Below, one piece after another: positions 15,687 to 23,682 of a stretch of 64,000 bases of DNA. Both the position numbers and the translations under genes were made by a program. Origin of the DNA: Hahella sp018986435. Its GTDB lineage: Bacteria; Pseudomonadota; Gammaproteobacteria; Pseudomonadales; Oleiphilaceae. The stretch's first letter is position 1, and every line of letters starts with the position of its first letter. The stretch lies in contig NZ_CP192738.1 of the NCBI RefSeq assembly GCF_050749805.1, forward strand, positions 186,001 to 250,000. The letters run 5' to 3'. The notes beneath the pieces are model-generated. The model had not been told where the DNA came from and did not search any database. It worked only from the letters and a program-made list of their open reading frames with translations.

Positions 15687-17066
15687 TCAGGATTCGCAGT
15701 CGCCCACGTTTTCAGTCGGACAGGTGCCGGCGTCGAATTCCTGCAGGCTCAGAGCCAGCACTTTGGACACGCCTTCGCTCAAAGGTTCTTCCAGGCTAAC
15801 CAGCGCCGCAGCGGCGTCCAGCACCAGTTTTTTGTCTTCTGCGCTGCCGCCGACCAACTGGTCGAACTTCTTCCCGCCGGACTTCGCTTCCGCTTTGTCG
15901 ACGATAGCGCGCATGCGGCTCTCGATCAGATTCATGTGCTCATCCATCTGCTGTTTGAGCACAGGGTTTTGATGCGCCACCAGATCCGCCAGACTGGGTC
16001 CGCTGACCACGCTGCCGTCAAGGCGGGTATAGCTGCCGCGGTAAGCGTCCACGACGCCCATCGCGTTGTTGTAGATAGCGATGTGAGTCAGATCGCTAAA
16101 GCAGTCGTGTTCGTCTTCAGTGCTGCCGAACAGGATGGCGACTTTCATACGCTCGCTGGCCAGTTCTCCGATAGCCAGATCGCCCATGGAGTCCAGAATG
16201 CGCTGCAGGCCGTCGCCGCGGGTCAGGAAGTCGTTACGCAGGGTGCCTTTTTGCGCGCCGGCGGCAGGCGTCCACTCCGCCTCCATGGCCTGTAAATCGT
16301 TAACCAGCAGGTCTGCTGCGGCTTTCAGGTACTGCGCGCGACGCTGGCAGATCTTGTAGTCGGATTTTTTGTCGCCGCTGGTGCAGGCGCCCTGGCTCGA
16401 CTTGGTGAAGTAATCGCTGACGGGACGTGCGCCGGCGCCAGGTCCAGTACCGTTAAGATCCTGGCCCCACAGCAGGAATTCAATTGCATGCACGCCGCTG
16501 GTGACGTTGGCTTCCGCGCCGCCAATTTCATTCATGCCCGCGATTAGTTCCGGAGTGATGGTCGAGATGTCAACGCTCTGGCCGCCTACGGTGAAGACGC
16601 CAGTGCTGTTGATGATGTTCTTGGGTGAGTTGTATTCGCCTTCATAGGAGCCGGAAACGTAGTCGATCAGGGCTTCGTCCAGCGGCCATGCGTTAACCTG
16701 ACCTTCCCATGCGTCGATGCTGGCGAGGCCGCCATCTGCGTCCAGGCCTTCCGTCACATGGCCGTTCTCTACGTCAAAACGCAGAACTTCACTTTGCTGA
16801 TAAGGAACCCGCGCCTGTGCGTAGGCGGCTTTGGCTGCATCCAGATTGGCCTGGGTGGGGTTGGCCAGGAATACGTCGATGGACTTGTTTAACTGCGTCG
16901 CCGCCAGCAGAGAATCTTCATACATGGCGTGAGCCATGTTAGCGAAGTGATCGACAACTTGTTTCGGTTCAACAACTTGGCTGGTGCTGGAAGTCTGCTG
17001 CCCGGCGCAGGCGGACATAAACAGCGGAACAGCGAGAGCTGCGGCGAGTTTGCAAGGGCGCATCAT
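15687..17066 (-). CDS. Imelysin-family lipoprotein (IrpA-like)
   Basis: A 459-residue imelysin protein with a lipoprotein signal: hydrophobic residues 8-18 and lipobox MSAC at residues 17-20, so it should be anchored to a membrane facing the periplasm. The imelysin motif GVHAIEFLLWGQD (G-x-H-x-x-E) is intact. Length and the DIST-type ordering match IrpA-like iron-regulated proteins. It is the first gene of a four-gene minus-strand run and lies 40 nt downstream of a Fur-box-like palindrome, which agrees with iron repression of this class of operon. ATG at 17066. Confidence 0.92.
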   Translation of the reverse strand: MMRPCKLAAALAVPLFMSACAGQQTSSTSQVVEPKQVVDHFANMAHAMYEDSLLAATQLNKSIDVFLANPTQANLDAAKAAYAQARVPYQQSEVLRFDVENGHVTEGLDADGGLASIDAWEGQVNAWPLDEALIDYVSGSYEGEYNSPKNIINSTGVFTVGGQSVDISTITPELIAGMNEIGGAEANVTSGVHAIEFLLWGQDLNGTGPGAGARPVSDYFTKSSQGACTSGDKKSDYKICQRRAQYLKAAADLLVNDLQAMEAEWTPAAGAQKGTLRNDFLTRGDGLQRILDSMGDLAIGELASERMKVAILFGSTEDEHDCFSDLTHIAIYNNAMGVVDAYRGSYTRLDGSVVSGPSLADLVAHQNPVLKQQMDEHMNLIESRMRAIVDKAEAKSGGKKFDQLVGGSAEDKKLVLDAAAALVSLEEPLSEGVSKVLALSLQEFDAGTCPTENVGDCES

Positions 17067-17104
17067 GGGATCGGTTCCTATTAGTGAATAATACTAAGAA
17101 TGTA

Positions 17105-17129
17105 AATGATAATAGTTACTATTATTTCA
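17105..17129 (-). promoter_or_regulatory. Fur-box-like palindrome before the imelysin operon
   Basis: ATAATAGT-T-ACTATTAT (17109-17125) is a perfect 8-1-8 inverted repeat flanked by AAATG and TTCATT, resembling overlapping Fur 7-1-7 sites (TGATAAT-type half sites). It lies ~40 nt upstream of the imelysin lipoprotein start and could also affect the divergent flavin-reductase-like gene. Confidence 0.75.
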
Positions 17130-17290
17130 TTATTCAATAACACCGAAAGATAGCGGCGTTAGATGTCCTGATGTCTATGGGAGCAGGTAAGCCAGAGGGG
17201 CCCCTGTAGCAGTAGGCTGAAGTGAACCTGAAACGGAAAATGCGCGTATAGTGACTGGTTCGCTGTCATTACTTGCAGAATGGGAGTCGT

Positions 17291-17923
17291 ATGCTGATCA
17301 ACCGTGAAGATATCGAAGCGATGCCGCACTTGTATCGGGTGGCCTTTATCAACTCCCTGTCCGGGTTCAAGAGCGCCAATCTTGTAGGCAGTGTGGATCG
17401 GGAGGGGCGCACCAACCTCTCTATCGTCAGTTCCTGTACGCATATCGGGGCGCATCCGCCATTGGTGGCCATGATCATTCGACCCCATTCGGTTGAACGG
17501 CATACGCTGGAAAATATCCTTGCAACAGGGCATTACACGCTGAATCAGGTGCATGAGGGTATTTACAGGCCCTCTCACCAGACTTCCGCCCGCTACCCCA
17601 AAGAGGTTTCGGAATTCACCGCCGTCGGACTGACTGAGGAATGGCGGGATGACTTTGTCGCGCCCTATGTGAAAGAAAGCAAAATTTCGTTGGGGATGGC
17701 GTTGCGGGAACACCACCATCTCAGCATTAATGGAACCGAACTGGTGATTGGCGAAATTCTGCAGGTGCAGTTGCCGTCAGAGTGTCTGATGCAGGATGGT
17801 TTTGTGGATATAGAAAAAGCCGAAACTGTGGCGTTGTCGGGTCTCGACAGCTATCACCGCAGCCAGCGTCTGGCCCGGTTGAGTTACGCCAAGCCGGACG
17901 CGCCTTTGCAAGACATAGAGTAA
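17291..17923 (+). CDS. Flavin reductase-like (FMN-binding split barrel) protein
   Basis: A 210-residue protein of the flavin reductase-like/split-barrel FMN-binding family. Visible features are the N-terminal strand NLVGSVDREGRTNLSIVSS, the SS-x-x-x-x-x-x-PP type segment (SSCTHIGAHPPLVAMIIRP) that contacts FMN in relatives, and HTLENILATGHYTLNQV. The substrate is unknown; relatives reduce flavins or other quinone-like compounds. ATG at 17291 has GGGAG upstream; an earlier GTG-type start at 17273 is less likely. It is divergent from the imelysin operon with the Fur-like site between, so iron control is possible. The zeta-like gene follows on the other strand. Confidence 0.82.
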   Translation: MLINREDIEAMPHLYRVAFINSLSGFKSANLVGSVDREGRTNLSIVSSCTHIGAHPPLVAMIIRPHSVERHTLENILATGHYTLNQVHEGIYRPSHQTSARYPKEVSEFTAVGLTEEWRDDFVAPYVKESKISLGMALREHHHLSINGTELVIGEILQVQLPSECLMQDGFVDIEKAETVALSGLDSYHRSQRLARLSYAKPDAPLQDIE

Positions 17924-17939
17924 CGCCGGAGCGCTGACG

Positions 17940-18518
17940 CTAGTCCGCAATCATGCGCAGCGCCCAGTCTGGCGTGGTCTCTCCCCACTGTACTGGACGG
18001 CCATGCTCCAGTTTGACGATAAACTGATAGGGCGCTTCCGCGCTGGTGTTATCGAAGAAATATGCGAAGTCGACGAAATTGATGGCGGCGCTGACGTTTT
18101 CCCGTAGCCTCGGCAGCCGGCGGCGTAAACGCTCTTCCGGCACGTCGTGGCCGCCAGCGCGCACGCGCTGGGAGACTCTGTTAACGTGCAGATCTTCCAG
18201 CTGCAGATGAATGTAAACCAGCGTGATTTCATAGCCATGGCGCTTGGCAGACAGCAACAGATCCACTTTGGAAGGGTGGGAAAATACGGTTTCCATGCAG
18301 AAGGAGCGTCGCTCGCGCAGGAGCTGTTCGCGTAGCGCTTGCGCTTCTTGCGCGGCCCTTAAGGTGACTTCGTCATCAATGGTCTGGGCGTAACCTTTGG
18401 CGATCTCGTCGGCGTTGACGAAAGGGATGTCCAGGTGTGCGAGTTTGTGCTTGTAAAAAGTGCTTTTGCCTGCGCCGTTGCCGCCGACGAGGACCCATAA
18501 AACCGGTTTACGTCTCAC
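17940..18518 (-). CDS. Zeta-toxin-like P-loop kinase
   Basis: A 192-residue P-loop protein with Walker A GGNGAGKST at residues ~13-21, followed by FVNADEIAKG (acidic residue at the zeta-toxin substrate site) and ETVFSHPSKVDLL (S/T-rich strand), as in zeta toxin/AAA_33 kinases that phosphorylate UDP-N-acetyl sugars. The pattern VSQRVRAGGHDVPEERLRRR is typical of the chromosomal zeta-like group. It starts 50 nt after a ParD-like antitoxin gene on the same strand, forming a probable toxin-antitoxin pair. It may instead be a non-toxic housekeeping kinase; toxicity is not shown by sequence. Confidence 0.82.
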   Translation of the reverse strand: MRRKPVLWVLVGGNGAGKSTFYKHKLAHLDIPFVNADEIAKGYAQTIDDEVTLRAAQEAQALREQLLRERRSFCMETVFSHPSKVDLLLSAKRHGYEITLVYIHLQLEDLHVNRVSQRVRAGGHDVPEERLRRRLPRLRENVSAAINFVDFAYFFDNTSAEAPYQFIVKLEHGRPVQWGETTPDWALRMIAD

Positions 18519-18568
18519 TCTCCGTCCTTATTGTTGTGTTTCCGTATGATGAATGACTTTCGGGTCAG

Positions 18569-18910
18569 TCAGGGCTCATAACGCTTGATTGATTCGCCGT
18601 CCTCGCTGCCGTAATAACTGTCATCGCGGTTTTTCAGTTCGTCCGTCACCGAGCTGAAGTCGTCGTCGATAAACTGGTCGAACAGCGTGCGGGACGCCAT
18701 CAGTCGCTCGTCGTTGTTCAGGTTGTCTACCGGCATCTCGCCGGACAGGAAGCTTCGGATGCGCTCGTAAGATAAAACGCCGGAACGCTCCACCATCTGG
18801 CCAATTTTGGCCCAATGTTCAATCTGGCCCTGGACGGAGCGGTGCGCGCCTTTGGCTTCACGCCTGGCGCTGTCAATGAGAAGGTCGTCGATTCGGACGG
18901 ACTGGGGCAT
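18569..18910 (-). CDS. ParD-like antitoxin
   Basis: A 113-residue protein whose first ~45 residues match the ParD-like antitoxin family (SVRIDDLLIDSARREAKGAH, then RSVQGQIEHWAKIGQMVE), a ribbon-helix-helix DNA-binding domain. The C-terminal half is acidic (about residues 75-113, with many Asp and Glu) and probably disordered until it binds its partner, the usual antitoxin layout. ATG at 18910 has GGAG upstream; a TTG 15 nt earlier is less likely. It lies directly upstream of the zeta-like gene, and antitoxin-first order fits type II autoregulation. Confidence 0.85.
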   Translation of the reverse strand: MPQSVRIDDLLIDSARREAKGAHRSVQGQIEHWAKIGQMVERSGVLSYERIRSFLSGEMPVDNLNNDERLMASRTLFDQFIDDDFSSVTDELKNRDDSYYGSEDGESIKRYEP

Positions 18911-19012
18911 GGCGGGCTCCAACAACTTGAGTGTCGATAATGAACAAATTATAGACGTAATCGCAAAATGCGATCAAGCTGTGATTAGCGCGTCGCCATA
19001 CTTTGACGCCCA

Positions 19013-19375
19013 TCAGCCTCCTGCTTTTTTGGCGGTAAACCCTTTCTTTTTCAGCTCTTCCACGATCAGGTCGCGATGATCGCCTTGAATTTCAATTACT
19101 CCGTCTTTGACCGTGCCGCCAACGCCGCATTTCTGTTTCAGATGCTTGGCGAGATTCTTTAATTCTTCGCCCGCCAGCAGCACGCCTTTCACAACGGTGA
19201 CGCCTTTGCCTTTTCTACCTGCGGTTTCGCGGCTGACCCGCACCACGCCATCACCCTGGGGGACGGCGGTTTGACCGCAAACGCAGGCGTCCACGGGTTT
19301 GCCGCAATCCGGACACATCCGGCCAAACTCTGTGGAGTAAACCAGTCCGGAGTTTTTTGCGCTTTTCTTCGACAT
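19013..19375 (-). CDS. yciH: SUI1/eIF1-like translation factor (YciH family)
   Basis: A 120-residue protein with an N-terminal region holding two CxxC-like pairs (CPDCGKPVDACVCG, a possible zinc knuckle) and a C-terminal SUI1 domain: GVTVVKGVLLAGEELKNLAK, then KCGVGGTVKDGVIEIQGDH with the conserved GGTVK. YciH influences start-codon and initiator-tRNA discrimination in E. coli. Start at 19375 follows the family (MSKKS...); an in-frame ATG at 19402 would add nine residues. Neither has a strong ribosome binding site. It lies 45 nt before... the hydrolase gene end on the same strand, so co-transcription with it is possible. Confidence 0.92.
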   Translation of the reverse strand: MSKKSAKNSGLVYSTEFGRMCPDCGKPVDACVCGQTAVPQGDGVVRVSRETAGRKGKGVTVVKGVLLAGEELKNLAKHLKQKCGVGGTVKDGVIEIQGDHRDLIVEELKKKGFTAKKAGG

Positions 19376-19419
19376 AGGTAATTCGTGCCTGTTCAAAATC
19401 ATATATTCAGCGAGAGGGA

Positions 19420-20436
19420 TCAGCGTTGCGCATCTTCCCTCAGGAAGTCGGCGATATAACGGTCCGCCCAGCTTTCCATTTTGAAATTTTCGATAAATCC
19501 GCAGTGGCCGCCGTAGGGAGACCGCACTATTTTCAGTAGCGGGTTGCCGTTGAGGTGGTCCAGGTCCCGCGCGGGGATCACTGGATCGTCTTCGGCCAGC
19601 ACCAGACGGGTTTCCACCTGAATCTCGCGCATACGCTCGCCGGTGACGGCGTAGCCTTTGAAGTATACTTCGGAGTTGGCGTAGGGCGTATGGGCGCCGA
19701 CAAAGTAGTCGCTCATTTCCGTCAGACTTTTACGATCATAGAAGGCGTCGTAGTCGATCAACCCGGGATGGTTGTCCGCTTTTTTGCGCAACGAACGTAA
19801 CCATTTCTTGCGGAAATAACTGCGATAGATCGGCAGACCATGCTCCAGAGCCCATAAGGTGTGCATCGGCTCCAGAACGGGGGAGATCGCCGCCACTTTG
19901 CTCAGTTTAAGCCCAAACTCCTGAACTTTCGTCGCCACTCTTAGAGCGAAATTGCCCCCCAGAGAAAAACCGGCCAGATACCACTGTTCCGGCTCCAATT
20001 GCGTCTGCATTTTATTGAGAGCTTCACAGACTTCGTCCAGGCGGTTGGCGTGGAACAGCTCTTCAGTCAAATGATGGGTGGGACCGTGATCGCGCAGATG
20101 CAGACGGAAGATATCGTAACCGGCGTTATACAGGTGCGCTGCGAGGGAGAGTATATACAGCGAATCGGCGCAGCCTTCCCAGCCATGAATCAAGACGGCC
20201 AGCTTGCGCGGCTTGTCTTCCCGACAACTGAGCAGGCCATGAATTTTGCCTCCTTCAGCGCAGTCAAAGATGTAAGGCTGGGCGCGATCCAATACCTCCT
20301 GAGCGCGTTTCGCCATCATGGGACGTCGCAGTTTCACCGACGCGAACAGCGACTGAACGTGCCGGTTGCGCAGGCCGAACTGGGGTTTCCATTCGGCGGT
20401 TTCTTCACTATGGCGGTCGTCTGTGGCGTCGTTCAT
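19420..20436 (-). CDS. Alpha/beta hydrolase, YheT family
   Basis: A 338-residue cytoplasmic alpha/beta hydrolase (COG0429, YheT-like). The N-terminal FGLRNRHVQSLFAS matches the family lead-in; the oxyanion region is VLIHGWEGCADS, the nucleophile elbow GFSLGGNFA (Ser about residue 183), the acid is in VLAEDDPVIPARD and the His in SPYGGHCGFIE. Length fits. No substrate is known with confidence. The gene is followed on the same strand by yciH after 44 nt and preceded by the MocR-type regulator 91 nt upstream. Confidence 0.9.
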   Translation of the reverse strand: MNDATDDRHSEETAEWKPQFGLRNRHVQSLFASVKLRRPMMAKRAQEVLDRAQPYIFDCAEGGKIHGLLSCREDKPRKLAVLIHGWEGCADSLYILSLAAHLYNAGYDIFRLHLRDHGPTHHLTEELFHANRLDEVCEALNKMQTQLEPEQWYLAGFSLGGNFALRVATKVQEFGLKLSKVAAISPVLEPMHTLWALEHGLPIYRSYFRKKWLRSLRKKADNHPGLIDYDAFYDRKSLTEMSDYFVGAHTPYANSEVYFKGYAVTGERMREIQVETRLVLAEDDPVIPARDLDHLNGNPLLKIVRSPYGGHCGFIENFKMESWADRYIADFLREDAQR

Positions 20437-20527
20437 GGCGGCGATACCCTGCTGCAGAGTGGTCTTGAGAGCGTCCAGTATAAATCCTGTGAACGCTCCC
20501 GTCTCTGAGACTTGCGCAGGGGTAGGT

Positions 20528-21955
20528 TCAGGACGACTGTAGTTCTTCTTTCACCCACTGGCCGATCTTACGCACCGCCAGCTCCCGCTCCGGCGACCAG
20601 CCCTGGGCGTAATTCAGGCGGAAGCAGTGGCGGTACTGGCCCGAAATAGAGAACAGTTCGCCGGGCGCCAGCATGACGCCTTCCGCATGGGCGCGGTGAT
20701 ACAGTTGCGTGGTGTCGATCTTGCGCGGCAGTTCGAACCAGGCCACCAGTCCGCCCTGGGGACGGGAGATGCGGGTGCCCTCGGGAAAGTGTTCGTTGAC
20801 CAGGTCCAACAGCCGCGCGAAGCGTTGCCGATAGCACTCCCGCGCCTGTCTCAGGTGGCGGTCATACATGCCTTGGGAGAGCACCTCCGCCATCACCATC
20901 TGCGGCAAGGTCGGCAGTGCGATGCTGTTGATGAATTTGCGATGACTGACCGCTTCGAAATAGCGGCCCGGCATCACCCAGCCGAGACGCAACTGCGGGT
21001 CGATGGTCTTCGATAGCGAAGAACACAGCAGCACCCGCCCGTCCGGGTCAAAGGCTTTGACCGCCTTGGGCCGGTGATCGCCAAAATAGAGGTCGCCATA
21101 GACATCGTCCTCGATCAGCGGAATATCGTAACGGCCTAGAATTTTCACCAGCTCCGCTTTGCGCTCATCGGGCATCAGCGAACCAATGGGGTTGGAGAAG
21201 GTGGCGACGGTCAGCACGACTTTGATCGGCCATTTCTCCAGCGCCAGTTGCAGCGCCTCCAGGCTCAGGCCGGTTTGCGGGTGAGCGGGAATCTCCAGCG
21301 CCTTGAGGCCGAAGGTCTCGATCATCTGCAGCAGACCGTAATAGCAGGGGGATTCCACCGCCACGATATCGCCGGGTTGGGTCAGCACGCGCAGGCATAA
21401 CGCCATGGCGTTCTGGCAGCCGGCGCTGGTGATGATGCATTCCGGGGAGATAAAAACTCCTGCGTCCACGGCGCGGCGGGCGATCTGATGACGAAACTCA
21501 CGCACGCCTTCCGGCGAGTCGTAGCCAATGCCCAGAAACGTCTTGCTGCGCGCCATCTGCGCGAAGGTGCGCTGTACTTGCTTGAGAATAGGGAAGTCCA
21601 GGGCGGGAATCGCCGCGCTCATGCTCACCCCTTTGCGGGCGGCGGCGTCGCGCTGTACTTCCATGACCAACTGTGAGGTATTCGCCGGGCGGGGTTTGGG
21701 CGTGTGGCGAGTCTGGGTCGGGGTGGCGAGCCGGTCCTCCTTGCGTTTGCGCACGTAGTAGCCGGACTTGGGACGCGCCTCTATCCAGCCGCGATCCTCC
21801 AGAACGCCGTACGCGGTGTTGACGGTGGAGATGCTGACTTGTTGTTTCTTCGCCATTTGACGTACGGAAGGGAGTTTGTCGCCGACGCGGAACACGCCTT
21901 CGCGAATCTGATCCGCCAACTGGTCGGCCAGACGCGCATAAAGATTCATTTCCAT
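20528..21955 (-). CDS. MocR/PdxR-type GntR regulator with aminotransferase domain
   Basis: A 475-residue regulator: N-terminal GntR winged helix (residues ~5-70, LADQLADQIREGVFRVGDKL then VSISTVNTAYGVLEDRGWIE), a ~45-residue linker with KPRP-type sequence, and a C-terminal fold-type-I aminotransferase-like domain (residues ~120-470). The PLP-binding Lys is in LLCSSLSKTIDPQLRLGW, with EDDVYGDLYF upstream. Such proteins sense PLP or an amino acid rather than catalyse. It is divergent from a DUF1127 gene with 199 nt between; LysE lies just beyond. A role in controlling one of these is likely by position. Confidence 0.92.
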   Translation of the reverse strand: MEMNLYARLADQLADQIREGVFRVGDKLPSVRQMAKKQQVSISTVNTAYGVLEDRGWIEARPKSGYYVRKRKEDRLATPTQTRHTPKPRPANTSQLVMEVQRDAAARKGVSMSAAIPALDFPILKQVQRTFAQMARSKTFLGIGYDSPEGVREFRHQIARRAVDAGVFISPECIITSAGCQNAMALCLRVLTQPGDIVAVESPCYYGLLQMIETFGLKALEIPAHPQTGLSLEALQLALEKWPIKVVLTVATFSNPIGSLMPDERKAELVKILGRYDIPLIEDDVYGDLYFGDHRPKAVKAFDPDGRVLLCSSLSKTIDPQLRLGWVMPGRYFEAVSHRKFINSIALPTLPQMVMAEVLSQGMYDRHLRQARECYRQRFARLLDLVNEHFPEGTRISRPQGGLVAWFELPRKIDTTQLYHRAHAEGVMLAPGELFSISGQYRHCFRLNYAQGWSPERELAVRKIGQWVKEELQSS

Positions 21956-22154
21956 AAGCAGTACAGATTTAGCCGGTTAACACCATAACAGAAGGGTAAT
22001 TAGGAAATCTGTTATGGTCAACATGTTTGGTTTTTGAATCTGTAACGGCTCAAAAAAGGGCGATAAAGTATGCATCCTAGATTGGTGGCGAAAATTAAGG
22101 CGCGACCAGGAGTACAGATTTGTCCGGATCGCGTCCGAGCAGAGGAGATGAAGC

Positions 22155-22382
22155 ATGGCCGTAGCACATTTTGGAAAATTCGGTCGGAATGCGACGCCTT
22201 CCGACAGTCATGGCGCACATGACGCCGCAAGACACGGTTTGAGAGATTTGATTGGCAAATGGCGCCGCAATATAGATACCCGGCACCAACTGTCATTGAT
22301 GTCAGACAGTATGCTGGATGACATCGGTCTGACCCGCGAAGCGGCGGAAGCAGAAGCCAGGAAGCCCTTCTGGCGCGACTAA
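22155..22382 (+). CDS. DUF1127 small basic protein
   Basis: A 75-residue protein with the DUF1127 domain at the C-terminus: LRDLIGKWRRNIDTRHQLSL then MLDDIGLTREAAEAEARKPF, where the DIGL(T/S) motif is diagnostic. DUF1127 proteins are RNA-associated or regulatory small proteins in several proteobacteria. The N-terminal ~28 residues are His/Ala-rich. ATG at 22155 has GAGGAG upstream. The gene is divergent from the MocR-like regulator, the common arrangement for a target of such a regulator, and is followed by two terminator-like hairpins. Confidence 0.88.
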   Translation: MAVAHFGKFGRNATPSDSHGAHDAARHGLRDLIGKWRRNIDTRHQLSLMSDSMLDDIGLTREAAEAEARKPFWRD

Positions 22383-22425
22383 GGTCGCACTGAGGCGAGA
22401 TCGTTAAGCATTTTTGTCTTCCCAT

Positions 22426-22480
22426 ACGAGTTTACCCTCGTATTTTTCGCCTCCGGACGCCACGTCCGGAGGCTTTTTTA
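22426..22480 (+). terminator. Tandem terminators after the DUF1127 gene
   Basis: First hairpin TACGAG-TTTACC-CTCGTA with five T (22426-22448), immediately followed by GCCTCCGGACG-CCA-CGTCCGGAGGC with six T (22450-22480). Two perfect stems in tandem isolate the DUF1127 transcript from lysE. Confidence 0.9.
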
Positions 22481-22577
22481 ACCCTTACAGTTTGCAAATC
22501 CCTACGCGCTTCGGGTTTCTATTAACTCGCGCATCCCGGTAGTTGCAGTTATTCCGCTTCGGCGGGGAGTCGTCATC

Positions 22578-23192
22578 ATGGAATTATTTTTCGCCGTACT
22601 GTTGTTTGCTGTTTCCACCACTGTCACCCCCGGACCGAATAACATCATGGTGATGGCCTCCGGCGTCAACTTCGGCGTGCGCCGCACCCTGCCGCACTTT
22701 CTCGGTATTTGTCTGGGCTTTCCCTCCATGGTCGCCGCAGTGGGGCTGGGTCTGGGAACCGTATTCGCCCAGGCGCCGGCCCTGCATATCATCGTTAAAG
22801 CAGTAGGCGTGACTTATATGTTGTATCTGGCCTGGAAAATCGCCACGACGGATACGTCCATCCGCGCGGATAAAGACGTCAAGCCCATGACGTTCTGGCA
22901 GGCGGCGGTGTTTCAATGGGTGAATCCCAAAGCCTGGATCATGGCGATTGGCGCGGTGGCGGCTTTTACTACGGTCAGTGGCGATATGAGCGCGCAGGTG
23001 GCGGTGATCGCCTTGGCGTTTCTCTCCGTCAGCTTTCCCTGTGTCGGAGTGTGGATGTTGTGCGGCGCCATTCTGCAAAAAGTGCTGACTCAACCCAAAC
23101 AACAGCGCGTGTTTAACCTGACTATGTCGTTTCTCCTGGTAGCCTCCATTATGCCGATGATCGCCGCCAACCTCAGCGACGTTCCGGTTTGA
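22578..23192 (+). CDS. LysE-family amino acid exporter
   Basis: A 204-residue inner-membrane protein with about six hydrophobic segments, of the LysE/RhtB translocator family that exports amino acids or related metabolites. The N-terminal TVTPGPNNIMVMASGVNFG is the family signature, and FQWVNPKAWIMAIGA is the second conserved block. ATG at 22578 follows GGGGAG. Its substrate is unknown; the nearby MocR-type regulator suggests control by an amino acid or PLP state but the DUF1127 gene lies between. A strong terminator follows. Confidence 0.92.
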   Translation: MELFFAVLLFAVSTTVTPGPNNIMVMASGVNFGVRRTLPHFLGICLGFPSMVAAVGLGLGTVFAQAPALHIIVKAVGVTYMLYLAWKIATTDTSIRADKDVKPMTFWQAAVFQWVNPKAWIMAIGAVAAFTTVSGDMSAQVAVIALAFLSVSFPCVGVWMLCGAILQKVLTQPKQQRVFNLTMSFLLVASIMPMIAANLSDVPV

Positions 23193-23242
23193 CTCAGCGC
23201 GGCCACTGCGTCGCGCAACGTTTTTATCCTCAACCCCCATTT

Positions 23243-23275
23243 CTCCTGACAGTATGCTGTCAGGAGCTCTTTTTT
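23243..23275 (+). terminator. Terminator after the LysE exporter gene
   Basis: CTCCTGACAG-TATG-CTGTCAGGAG is a perfect ten-pair stem followed by CTC and six T. Confidence 0.92.
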
Positions 23276-23322
23276 ATGCTGTCTCCGTGTTCTTAACATC
23301 ACTTCCATCAAGGAGACTAAGC

Positions 23323-23643
23323 ATGAGCCAGATCGTAGAACTTGTAACGTTTAAACTACTGCCTGACGCGGACAAAGGCGCATTCGCCGCAGCCAGCGAG
23401 GGCGTCAACGCTTTCGTCAGAGACCGTGACGGCTTCCTGTATCGCAGCCTGTGCGAGAACCCTCAGGAAAACAGCTGGACTGACATTGTGTACTGGCAGG
23501 ACATGGATGCGGCTAAACAGGCAGGGGAAATGTTCATGACCTCCGAGCTGACCCGCGGCTTTATGAGCTATATTGATCCGACTTCCGTTACAATGCGGCA
23601 TCTGCAGGTGGCGAACGATTCCGGTTGTTCAGCGACCGCCTGA
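23323..23643 (+). CDS. Small ABM-like (dimeric alpha-beta barrel) protein
   Basis: A 106-residue protein resembling the antibiotic-biosynthesis-monooxygenase/dimeric alpha-beta barrel fold: IVELVTFKLLPDADKGAFAA at the N-terminus, GFLYRSLCENPQENSWTDIV in the middle, and a helix DAAKQAGEMFMTSELTRGF. Proteins of this type monitor or oxidise small compounds; no cofactor site is evident. ATG at 23323 has AAGGAG eight bases upstream. The WYL regulator gene begins 39 nt downstream on the same strand and may control this gene, a frequent pairing for YafY-type regulators. Confidence 0.75.
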   Translation: MSQIVELVTFKLLPDADKGAFAAASEGVNAFVRDRDGFLYRSLCENPQENSWTDIVYWQDMDAAKQAGEMFMTSELTRGFMSYIDPTSVTMRHLQVANDSGCSATA

Positions 23644-23682
23644 GAACCGAAATCTCCCATGTCGTGAGGAATCCTTTCCCGG

